From JACNKV01 sp964388155 (GTDB lineage Bacteria; Fidelibacterota; Marinisomatia; Marinisomatales; JACNKV01), in the NCBI GenBank assembly GCA_964388155.1, contig CAYLYH010000010.1, positions 1 through 64,000 on the forward strand: 64,000 bases of DNA, given 5' to 3'. Position numbers and translations under genes: made by a program. Below the pieces are notes generated by a model. That model saw nothing but the letters and a program-made list of their open reading frames with translations, was not told where the DNA came from and did not search any database. Positions 53,507-61,349 of the stretch are shown here, in pieces; position 1 is the first letter of the stretch, and each line of letters opens with the position of its first letter.

Positions 53507-54436
53507 ATGGAAGCAAGTGTAACACTAAAAAAAGTCGGGAAATTAGCCGGAGATAAGACAATCCTTGCCGGGTTAACCTTTGGGATAGAAAAAGGTTCAA
53601 TCATTGCAATAATTGGTGATAATGATGCGGGAAAATCTACTTTGCTACGCGTGCTTGCCGGATTTGAAAATCCGGAGTACGGTCAAGTATTTATCCACGG
53701 ATTGGACAGCGTGAAACGACGGAAAGAAATTCGGGAAAACATTGGATACGTGCCACTTATTATTGATTTAGACCCATGGCTTACTTTGGACCAAAATATT
53801 CGGTTCATCGGAGCGTTGTATGGAGTTCAAGATACCTTAATTACTCAACGGATACATACGTATGCACACTGCCTCGATTTGTCAGAATATCTCCATCAAC
53901 AGGCAGGGGACGTCTCTTCCGGTATCGCAAAAAAAGCAATGATCGTTCGTGCTTTGGTGCATGATCCGTCAATCGTTATTTTAGATGAACCCACCGCATT
54001 TATGGATGCACAGTCACACCGGCAAGTGTGGGAGTTGCTGAAACAATTAAAAAGCGAAAAAACCGTTATTTATGTCAGTCAGTCACTTCAGGAGGTTGAA
54101 CAAGCTCACGATAGAATTTTAGTAATGGATAATGGGAAGATTGTTTTGGACGGGAATCTTGACAAATTATTAGAAAGCACACTCGAATTTCATCAATTTC
54201 AAATAGAGTTTGAAGAATTACCGGATGAGTTATATAAGGCATTATCCTCAATCTCAACTGTTGTTACTCCCAGTCGAATGAATAATATTTTCCATTTTTA
54301 TGGACGAACAAGGAAAGTCTTTTTTCAAGTGATGCAGACAGCTCAATCCGCTGTGATGAAGGATGTGAATATTAAAAAATTAGGATTACAGGATTTGATG
54401 GATTCAGAATTTGCACGGAAAGGATTGGACGAATGA
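53507..54436 (+). CDS. ABC transporter ATP-binding protein
   Basis: The 309-aa protein has Walker A (GDNDAGKST), Q-loop region, a degenerate signature (VSSGIAKKAMIVRAL in place of LSGGQ), Walker B (SIVILDEPTAF), and an H-loop position occupied by Ser or Gln (VIYVSQSLQEVE). About 85 extra residues follow the ATPase domain, as in exporter ATPases with a C-terminal regulatory domain. It overlaps the permease by 4 bp. It most resembles ABC-2 type exporter ATPases; the substrate is unknown. Confidence 0.88.
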   Translation: MEASVTLKKVGKLAGDKTILAGLTFGIEKGSIIAIIGDNDAGKSTLLRVLAGFENPEYGQVFIHGLDSVKRRKEIRENIGYVPLIIDLDPWLTLDQNIRFIGALYGVQDTLITQRIHTYAHCLDLSEYLHQQAGDVSSGIAKKAMIVRALVHDPSIVILDEPTAFMDAQSHRQVWELLKQLKSEKTVIYVSQSLQEVEQAHDRILVMDNGKIVLDGNLDKLLESTLEFHQFQIEFEELPDELYKALSSISTVVTPSRMNNIFHFYGRTRKVFFQVMQTAQSAVMKDVNIKKLGLQDLMDSEFARKGLDE

Positions 54437-55182
54437 TCCTAAGTTTATTAAAACGTCGCGGTTGGCTGATTCAGAAACATCTGATATCAACGATAAGCAT
54501 TGCTTTCGTTCTACCAATCATGCTGCACCTAACTCTTATGCTTCCGGTTAAAGCAATTTTTATTCGTAGTATTCGCCACACACCGATTGAACTTTGGCTA
54601 TTCCCAGGTGTTTTATTTATCATTGCTACCGTTGCTTTAATTCCTCATCTATATCGGGACTTTTTTGATCTGAGGATTCACAAAAAAGCTCTTATGCCCA
54701 TGACATTGACTCCTGTGTCTAAATTTAAACTCACGTTAGGAATCCTGACAACTGCAGTTATTGAGTCCATCCTGTTTGCCATGATTGGCGGGACGGTGCT
54801 AACGTTAATCACAGGAGTTGTTTTCCCACCGTTGGACTATGTTGTCATGTTGGCTTATCTGTGCTTATTTGCATATTTCATTGGATGTATTATCATCACC
54901 ATATCTCTTCTTACCGAACATGTATCCATTTTTATTCTACTGATATTCTCTCTTTTCAGCTTTATTGTTTTTGGATCAGGGATCATTTTTGAGTTTGAAT
55001 TTTACCCGGTTGCTTTAGGATATATTTTACGGTATTCTCCTGTCGGCATGACGATTTATGGTTTGCGCATGATGATATTCAGCCACCTTTTTGATTGGAC
55101 ATCGGTCATTGTTCCGTTTTCGCTTATATCCATCTGGCTTCCGTTGAATGCTGAAATATTGAGAAGGAAACTCCACCAATGA
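54433..55182 (+). CDS. ABC-2 type transporter permease
   Basis: This 249-aa protein has about six hydrophobic segments, as in ABC-2 exporter permeases. It starts in the stop region of the ATPase (ATGA), so the two form one transporter. No substrate-specific motif is visible; lipid, drug or surface molecule export are all possible. The next gene again overlaps by 4 bp. Confidence 0.82.
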   Translation: MILSLLKRRGWLIQKHLISTISIAFVLPIMLHLTLMLPVKAIFIRSIRHTPIELWLFPGVLFIIATVALIPHLYRDFFDLRIHKKALMPMTLTPVSKFKLTLGILTTAVIESILFAMIGGTVLTLITGVVFPPLDYVVMLAYLCLFAYFIGCIIITISLLTEHVSIFILLIFSLFSFIVFGSGIIFEFEFYPVALGYILRYSPVGMTIYGLRMMIFSHLFDWTSVIVPFSLISIWLPLNAEILRRKLHQ

Positions 55183-55661
55183 TTGCTTATCTTTCCGGTG
55201 CGATGGAAAAGGCGGTTGGTGAAGGCGCCGATTGGCGTAAAGAGATCACCAAATGGCTGAAAAGTGAACTTAACCACGATGTGGTAGACCCTGTTGTGGA
55301 ATCAAAAATACTTGTTGAATCCACCGGTTCGCAGAATTACAGAAAATGGAAAGAAGATGATCCTGGTCGATATATCTCATTCGTTAGAAAATGCGTAAAA
55401 CGAGATCTGGATGTGGTCATGAAGGAAGCAGACTATCTTATTTGTTTGTGGGATGAATTTGTGCTAAAAGGCGGCGGAACACATGGTGAAGTCACGGTTG
55501 CGTATTTACATCATGTTCCTGTGTATCTTGTAAATTGCTTGCCGAAAGAAGATTTTAGTAGTTGGATTGAAGCATGTAGCACTAAAGTATTCCAGGATAT
55601 TTCCTCGTTACAACAATTTTTAAAAGAACAACATAGAAAAGGTCAAAATATAAAATCGTGA
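55179..55661 (+). CDS. Nucleoside 2-deoxyribosyltransferase-like protein
   Basis: The 160-aa protein begins MIAYLSGAMEKAVGEGADWR and has HDVVDPV, a central DLDVVMKEADYLICLWD and GGGTHGEVTVAYLHHVPVYLV. This layout (N-terminal strand with SGA, AD-x-L-I, and GTxGE with a candidate catalytic Glu) resembles the nucleoside 2-deoxyribosyltransferase/N-hydrolase or DUF4406 families. Such enzymes break or exchange N-glycosidic bonds of nucleosides or nucleotides. The assignment is by pattern only. It overlaps the permease and alr by 4 bp each. Confidence 0.6.
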   Translation: MIAYLSGAMEKAVGEGADWRKEITKWLKSELNHDVVDPVVESKILVESTGSQNYRKWKEDDPGRYISFVRKCVKRDLDVVMKEADYLICLWDEFVLKGGGTHGEVTVAYLHHVPVYLVNCLPKEDFSSWIEACSTKVFQDISSLQQFLKEQHRKGQNIKS

Positions 55662-56761
55662 TAGGACCAAAAGCAATTATACATTTGGATCGGTTACTAC
55701 AAAACCTCAAACACATTAAAGAACACATTGGAAACCATGAATTGATGGTTGTGGTAAAAGCCAATGCGTACGGGCATGGGGCTGTCCCGGTTACGAAAGC
55801 ACTTGCAGGGGCTGGAGTAAATTGGTTTGCGGTGTTTACTCCGGAGGAAGGTGTTGAGCTTCGGAATGCCGGCATAACACAAAAGATATTGGTTTTCTCT
55901 CGTCTTAACCGAGAGTATTTTCATTTGGCTTTGGAACAAAACTTTATTCTGAATTGCTCTTGTATCGATGATCTGCATGAATTAAAGGCGTTTCATGCCG
56001 AAACCGGCAAAAGCCCGGAAGTACATTTCAAAATTGATACCGGAATGACGCGATTGGGAGCATCTCCCGAAGAATATCCTGAGTTATTTCGAGAACTTAA
56101 AGAATCTCCTGAAATACGCTGCACGGGGATTTATTCACATTTCGCAACGGCCGATGAGGGAGATTTATCCTATGCCGAATATCAACTCGACAGATTTAAA
56201 AAGGCGGTTGATTTAGCGGCAGATTACGGCATTACGTTTAAACATGTCCATTTGTCGAACAGTGGTACAATATTAAATCTCCCGGAATCATATTTTAATA
56301 TCGTTCGGGTTGGAATGCTACTCTATGGAGCGTTACCATCCGATGAAGTTCCGGAGGATGTACCTGTTCAACCCGTGATGGAATTTGTTGGTCCTGTCGT
56401 GAATGTGAGAAGAGTTAAAAAGGGCACAAAGGTAAGCTATGGCGGAGTTTGGAGTGCTCCAGAGGACACCAATATTGGTGTAATCCAAACCGGGTTTGCT
56501 GACGGATTTCCGCGTCCATGGTACGAAGGCGGTTCTGTTTTGTATAAAGGACACCGTTACGCGATTGCCGGTCGTGCGTGTATGGACCAACTCATGGTGG
56601 ATTTTGAAAACACCGTCCCCGTGTTAGGGGAGCATGTCCTGTTTTTTGGTGAAAATAGACATGGACAGTTAAAGGTTGAAGAAATCGCGAAAGCCATCGA
56701 TCAGACTACGTATACACTGCTTACGGCGATTCACGGAAGAACAGAACGGATTTTCATTTGA
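55658..56761 (+). CDS. alr: Alanine racemase
   Basis: Alr makes D-alanine for peptidoglycan. The 367-aa PLP enzyme has the cofactor Lys34 in VVVKANAYGHG, the fold-type III barrel, and the C-terminal domain with VSYGGVW, whose Tyr is the second catalytic base. It starts at a GTG overlapping the preceding stop. It lies near a muramidase and a symporter, so the region has a cell-wall flavour. Confidence 0.96.
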   Translation: MIGPKAIIHLDRLLQNLKHIKEHIGNHELMVVVKANAYGHGAVPVTKALAGAGVNWFAVFTPEEGVELRNAGITQKILVFSRLNREYFHLALEQNFILNCSCIDDLHELKAFHAETGKSPEVHFKIDTGMTRLGASPEEYPELFRELKESPEIRCTGIYSHFATADEGDLSYAEYQLDRFKKAVDLAADYGITFKHVHLSNSGTILNLPESYFNIVRVGMLLYGALPSDEVPEDVPVQPVMEFVGPVVNVRRVKKGTKVSYGGVWSAPEDTNIGVIQTGFADGFPRPWYEGGSVLYKGHRYAIAGRACMDQLMVDFENTVPVLGEHVLFFGENRHGQLKVEEIAKAIDQTTYTLLTAIHGRTERIFI

Positions 56762-56895
56762 CCTCATCGCAAAAAGTACAAAAGACCATCATAACCAAAA
56801 ACTACTCACACCGCCTACGCTTCGCTTCGGACGGGCAAGGCACTACGTTACGACAATAACCACTCACCAATAACCATTAACCATTCCCAATAAGT
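56762..56895 (+). repeat. Spacer with palindromic TACGCTTCGCTTCGG core and ATAACCA words
   Basis: The 134-bp spacer is non-coding. It contains a GC-rich core (ACCGCCTACGCTTCGCTTC followed by GGACGGG) and a run of related words ATAACCACTCACC, AATAACCATTAACC, CATTCCCAATAA. On the minus strand these read GGTTATTG and GGTTAATGG, as in the spacer at 53437-53506. Confidence 0.6.
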
Positions 56896-58293
56896 ATGTC
56901 TGTATTAGATATTTCAATCATTAGTTTATTTCTTGGCGGGCTCGTCATCTACGGGATGATGCAGGGCAAACGTGCTCGATCTACAGGAGAGTTTTTCCTT
57001 GCCGGTCGCGATCTGCCATGGGTGACTGCGATGTTCTCCATTGTAGCCACGGAAACCTCAGTTCTCACGTTCGTCAGTGTGCCCGGCTTAGCGTATCAAA
57101 AAGATTGGTTCTTTTTGCAATTAGCCATTGGCTACATCTTTGGGCGCATTCTGGTCAGTTGGTTCTTATTGCCAATGTATTTTCGTTCAGGGATTACATC
57201 CATTTATGAGACATTGGGAGAACGCTTTGGCAAACCGATTCAAAAAACAGCATCCGGGCTATTTCTGTTAACACGGATTCTTGCTGACGGAGTACGATTT
57301 TTAGCCACAGCAGTTATCGTTCAGGTGATGACAGGATGGTCACTTCCCATTGCAGTCCTGATTATTGGAAGCGTCACATTGCTCTATACATTAAGTGGTG
57401 GGATTCGCACTGTTATTTGGGTAGACAGTTTTCAGTTCATCCTGTATTTAGCAGGGGGTCTAATCACCATCGGATATATCCTGCTCAATTTGGACGATAG
57501 TATTGCTTCAACGTTTTCAGTCCTCTCCGAACAGAGTAAACTTCAAATATTTCATTTTGGTAAAGACATATTCCATGAACCCTACATTTTCTTTAGCGCA
57601 TGGATAGGAGGAATGCTCCTGTCGTTTGCATCTCACGGGGCTGACCACATGATGGTCCAGAGAGTGTTGGCAACGAAGAATGTGTCTTCTGCCCGAAAAG
57701 CCATGATTGGGAGCGGGTTTTTTGTCTTTCTGCAATTTGCTGTATTTCTATTTGCCGGATCATTAATTTGGGTGTATTTCGGAGGAGCAGATCTACCGAA
57801 AGATAGAGAATTTTCCACGTTCATTATCCAACATTTACCGATTGGATTAAAAGGTCTTCTGCTTGCAGGCGTTCTTTCAGCTGCGATGTCAACTTTGAGC
57901 TCTTCCATTAATTCTCTGGCATCTTCGACAGTAACGGATTGGTTTAAGCACGTACCGTCACTCCAATTTTCACGATGGGTAAGTTTTGCCTGGGCGATCG
58001 TTCTTATGGGAATTGCCGTTATTTTTGATGAAGGAGATACCACAATTATTGAACTGGGATTAACGATTGCCTCTTTTACGTATGGTGGTTTATTAAGTTT
58101 ATTTATCTTAAGCCGCGGTCAGCAACACTTCTCAACCGTAAGCCTTATCATCGGATTAATATTGAGTGTTGCCACAGTACTGATTTTGCGTGAGATAGGC
58201 ATCGCATGGACATGGTTTATCGGTATTTCAGTTTTGGTAAATCTTGCCGTAACATGGAGTATTAATAAAGTAACAAATATTCTCAATGCGTAA
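56896..58293 (+). CDS. Sodium:solute symporter family protein
   Basis: A 465-aa membrane protein with about 13 hydrophobic segments and SSS family features: the RSTGEFFLAGRDLPWVTAMFS N-terminus, ATETSVLTFVSVPGLAY, and the VLSAAMSTLSSSINSLASS segment that forms the sodium-site helix. The end overlaps the namZ-like gene by 8 bp, so the substrate may be a muramidase product such as MurNAc. That link is inference from context. Confidence 0.9.
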   Translation: MSVLDISIISLFLGGLVIYGMMQGKRARSTGEFFLAGRDLPWVTAMFSIVATETSVLTFVSVPGLAYQKDWFFLQLAIGYIFGRILVSWFLLPMYFRSGITSIYETLGERFGKPIQKTASGLFLLTRILADGVRFLATAVIVQVMTGWSLPIAVLIIGSVTLLYTLSGGIRTVIWVDSFQFILYLAGGLITIGYILLNLDDSIASTFSVLSEQSKLQIFHFGKDIFHEPYIFFSAWIGGMLLSFASHGADHMMVQRVLATKNVSSARKAMIGSGFFVFLQFAVFLFAGSLIWVYFGGADLPKDREFSTFIIQHLPIGLKGLLLAGVLSAAMSTLSSSINSLASSTVTDWFKHVPSLQFSRWVSFAWAIVLMGIAVIFDEGDTTIIELGLTIASFTYGGLLSLFILSRGQQHFSTVSLIIGLILSVATVLILREIGIAWTWFIGISVLVNLAVTWSINKVTNILNA

Positions 58294-59578
58294 TACTTTT
58301 CGAATATTCATCACGCTGCTCGTCGCCGGTTCAGTTTTATTGCCGCAGAACTTTAAGTATAGTGAAATCATAGGCATCCCTGATTTATCGTTTGTTTCGC
58401 AAGTATTTACAGGATTGGATGTGTTGGAACAAATGGATTGCCGTCCTCTCAAAGATCGTACAATCGGTGTTGTTTGCAATCAAACTTCCGTGAATCACCG
58501 GGGGAATCATCTTCTTGATATCCTGGACACACACAACATTGATGTTCGGTATGTCTTTTTACCTGAGCATGGATTAACCCTCCCTGATGATGGAAAGATG
58601 AAATTGTCCGGGGAGGAGGGTATAGATCCCGTTACCGGTGCAAAACTGATAGATGTTTTTGGACGCTATGTTAAACCGCCAAGCTGGGCAATGAAAGAAA
58701 TTGACCTTATTTTGGTAGATATCCAGGATACTGGTGTACGATATTCCACGTATATGACGACGGTGACAAAAGTGATGGAAGCTGCAGGCGAATGGGGAAT
58801 TCCCGTGATGGTGCTGGACAGACCAAACCCTTTGGGAGGATTGACCATGAGCGGACCGATTCCGAGACCGGAATACCAATCGTTCGAAGCATATCATTTA
58901 GTCCCTATTAGACATGGACTCACCATCGGAGAATACGCCGTAATGGTGAATGAAACGGGCTGGATTAAAGATTTAACCCGGGCGGACCTGACTGTAATCC
59001 CACTTGCGAATTGGTCTAGAGCGATATGGATGGATGATGAGCGTGAAAACTGGAACCATCCGGCACCTGACCTACATGAGGTTGAAACAATATTAACGTA
59101 TTCAGGGACAGCCTTGCTGAAGGGAACAAATATCAGCACAGGACAAGGAACACATAAACGCTATAAAATTGTTGGTGCTCCATGGATTTCCGGGACGTAT
59201 CTTGCAGAGCACCTGACACAACTGAAATTACCGGGTGTTTGTTTTACTTCCATTCGTTTTATTCCTAAAATTTACGCTGATTTAGATGTGGTTCCGCGAT
59301 ATGCCGGAGAAGAATGTGGTGGCGTGGAAATTCGTATAACGGATAAATATAATTTTGAACCAGTACGAACGGCTGCGGCAATTATTTTTACGATACACCA
59401 TCTGTATCCGAGGGAATTTCAGTGGGAAAAATATGATTATATCGATAAACTGTTCGGAAGTCCGCTTTTACGGACGATGGTCGCACAGGGACGTGAAGCA
59501 GATGAGCTCTCTCCTTTGTGGGGGCACGATATTCTCAGATTTAGTGAGTTTCGAAAAAAGTTTCTTCTTTATCCATAA
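58286..59578 (+). CDS. namZ: Exo-beta-N-acetylmuramidase NamZ family (DUF1343)
   Basis: NamZ removes terminal MurNAc from peptidoglycan fragments. The 430-aa protein has an N-terminal signal sequence, then the family signatures IGVVCNQTSVNHRGNHLLDIL, FLPEHGL, VDIQDTGVRYSTYMTT and MVLDRPNPLGG. The His/Glu of PEHG and the Asp residues of the second block are candidate active-site residues. It overlaps the symporter gene by 8 bp, and the pair would release and import a wall sugar. Confidence 0.88.
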   Translation: MRNTFRIFITLLVAGSVLLPQNFKYSEIIGIPDLSFVSQVFTGLDVLEQMDCRPLKDRTIGVVCNQTSVNHRGNHLLDILDTHNIDVRYVFLPEHGLTLPDDGKMKLSGEEGIDPVTGAKLIDVFGRYVKPPSWAMKEIDLILVDIQDTGVRYSTYMTTVTKVMEAAGEWGIPVMVLDRPNPLGGLTMSGPIPRPEYQSFEAYHLVPIRHGLTIGEYAVMVNETGWIKDLTRADLTVIPLANWSRAIWMDDERENWNHPAPDLHEVETILTYSGTALLKGTNISTGQGTHKRYKIVGAPWISGTYLAEHLTQLKLPGVCFTSIRFIPKIYADLDVVPRYAGEECGGVEIRITDKYNFEPVRTAAAIIFTIHHLYPREFQWEKYDYIDKLFGSPLLRTMVAQGREADELSPLWGHDILRFSEFRKKFLLYP

Positions 59579-59609
59579 GTTCATATATGGTGTGTTCCGA
59601 CCATGTCAG

Positions 59610-59630
59610 CACCTGTCCAATCGACAGGTG
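59610..59630 (+). repeat. Inverted repeat CACCTGTC/GACAGGTG
   Basis: Perfect 8-bp arms (59610-59617 and 59623-59630) around a 5-nt loop, 31 bp after the namZ stop in a 222-bp non-coding spacer. No T-run follows. It may be a weak terminator, a protein-binding site, or part of the dispersed spacer repeats. The rest of the spacer, up to the AAGGGA ribosome site before 59801, shows nothing else I can name. Confidence 0.6.
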
Positions 59631-59800
59631 GGCAGTCCACCAAGCCATCTCTCCATCGGATATGGGTTTTAGCGATGAATCTCATTTTAGAGTAATCCAT
59701 GGGGTAAATGAATCCGAATGGAAAATGAAAACATCTTGAATAAACCATTGATACCGACAAGGAGGGTAGGTAATTTTTCGGAACGTTATTAAGGGAAATT

Positions 59801-61342
59801 ATGAGAAAATCTATCATATTCATACTGTTAAGCATTTTGGCAAGTTCTGGTTTCGCTCAAGAAAAGCGATCTGTGCAAGGGGCATTCGGGGCTGTAACCA
59901 TCGATGGAAAAATATGGAATCAGATTGCGTTGCGACCAACAGTCCCTATTTGGAAGTTCGGCGTGGCGCTGGATTTAGTATTCTATATTGACGCTGACGG
60001 AAATATCCACGAAGACGAATGGGACTTTTCAAACGGTACGGCAATTAAAAATACGCTTATTGATAAAATTTATTATATCCGTTTTGGGTTCAAGAAAGAC
60101 CAGCTCTATTTTCGGGTAGGTGCTTTAGATCGTGTGAAGTTAGGGTATGGAATTCTTGTAAACAATTATTCAAATGCCATTGAATATCCTCAGGTTCGAA
60201 AGATTGGACTTGACATTCGTTTGAAAAAAAGTCGCTATTCTTTGCAGGGTTTCGTTAACGATTTCAAAGAAAACATCGGCATTGCCGGTGTCCGTGTACA
60301 AACGCCGGTATTTGCAGGGATTCCGATTGGCATTTCTGCGGTAGTAGATCGGAATCAGTATCTTGGGTTAAAAGACAGAGATGGGGACGGACGTCCGGAT
60401 ATGGTTGATGATTTTCCCGATGATAATATGTGGTGGTTAGATACAGACAATGATGGCATTGCAGACAGTAATCCGCTAGAATGGGATATTGATGGCGATG
60501 GAATCACAGATACCTTGGATAGTGACATCCCAGGTTGGATGGCGGATACAAGTATGGTGCTGGACACCGACATTGAACGTAAGTCTGAGCCACTCAATGT
60601 GTTGAAAGATTTCGACCCCATGGCGGCATTGTCTGTGGATATCGGGTATCCCGTGATTGCCGAAAAAAACATGTCATTGTCCATCTATGCTCAGGCAGCC
60701 AAACTCATCGGTGAAACCATTGATCCGTCAACAGATAGCACAGTCTCTCTTGGTAGCGGAATCATCCCGCTAGGCATCTCCGGCCGTTTCGGACCATTTC
60801 GTATTAATGTTGAATACCGGATGAAACCCAAAGGTAATTTTGAGTTTGGTTATTGGAATCGCACCTACGAACTAGAACGTGCGGCGATGGTGGTCTCCGG
60901 GGATGAATCTGTTGCGATATCAACAAAAGAAAGACATTTAGGCCGGTTTGGGCCACAAAAAGGATTGTTTGCTCAGGCAATTGTCAATCTTGGTGGAATT
61001 GTTCTATGGAAAACCTCTTATCAAAACTTGAAGGGTGAAATGTGGGATAGTGAATCCAATGAGTTTGTGGATGAATCCACCCAGAACTTTTTCTCTTCGC
61101 TGGCACTGAACAAAGGAATTAGTAAATTGAAACATGCTGCACTTTTTTACGAGCAGCGAAATGTCCCGAATCCTTTTGATTTTGAGTTTTCAGAAAGTAC
61201 GATTATGGGGTATCGTATAGGATTAGAACTTGGTAGTGGAATGATGTTAAATTATATCTTTCAACGAACATTTAAATTAGATAGTGAAGGAAAATTGAAG
61301 GCAGTAAATATCACCGGAATAGAAACAAGCTTCAATTTATAG
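59801..61342 (+). CDS. Predicted outer-membrane protein with calcium-binding (TSP3-like) repeats
   Basis: The 513-aa protein has a signal peptide (MRKSIIFILLSILASSGFAQ) and long alternating strands (for example IYYIRFGFKKDQLYFRVGAL) typical of a beta-barrel. Inserted at about residues 190-245 are thrombospondin type 3-like repeats, DRDGDGRPD, DTDNDGIAD, DIDGDGITD, that probably bind calcium. The C-terminal strand ends in SFNL. No known porin family is recognised. alaS follows after 7 bp. Confidence 0.72.
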   Translation: MRKSIIFILLSILASSGFAQEKRSVQGAFGAVTIDGKIWNQIALRPTVPIWKFGVALDLVFYIDADGNIHEDEWDFSNGTAIKNTLIDKIYYIRFGFKKDQLYFRVGALDRVKLGYGILVNNYSNAIEYPQVRKIGLDIRLKKSRYSLQGFVNDFKENIGIAGVRVQTPVFAGIPIGISAVVDRNQYLGLKDRDGDGRPDMVDDFPDDNMWWLDTDNDGIADSNPLEWDIDGDGITDTLDSDIPGWMADTSMVLDTDIERKSEPLNVLKDFDPMAALSVDIGYPVIAEKNMSLSIYAQAAKLIGETIDPSTDSTVSLGSGIIPLGISGRFGPFRINVEYRMKPKGNFEFGYWNRTYELERAAMVVSGDESVAISTKERHLGRFGPQKGLFAQAIVNLGGIVLWKTSYQNLKGEMWDSESNEFVDESTQNFFSSLALNKGISKLKHAALFYEQRNVPNPFDFEFSESTIMGYRIGLELGSGMMLNYIFQRTFKLDSEGKLKAVNITGIETSFNL

Positions 61343-61349
61343 AACAAAT

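Noticed and set aside
59355..59672. 105-codon frame across the namZ end
   Set aside because: Mostly within namZ in another frame and extends into non-coding spacer; no ribosome site or homology.
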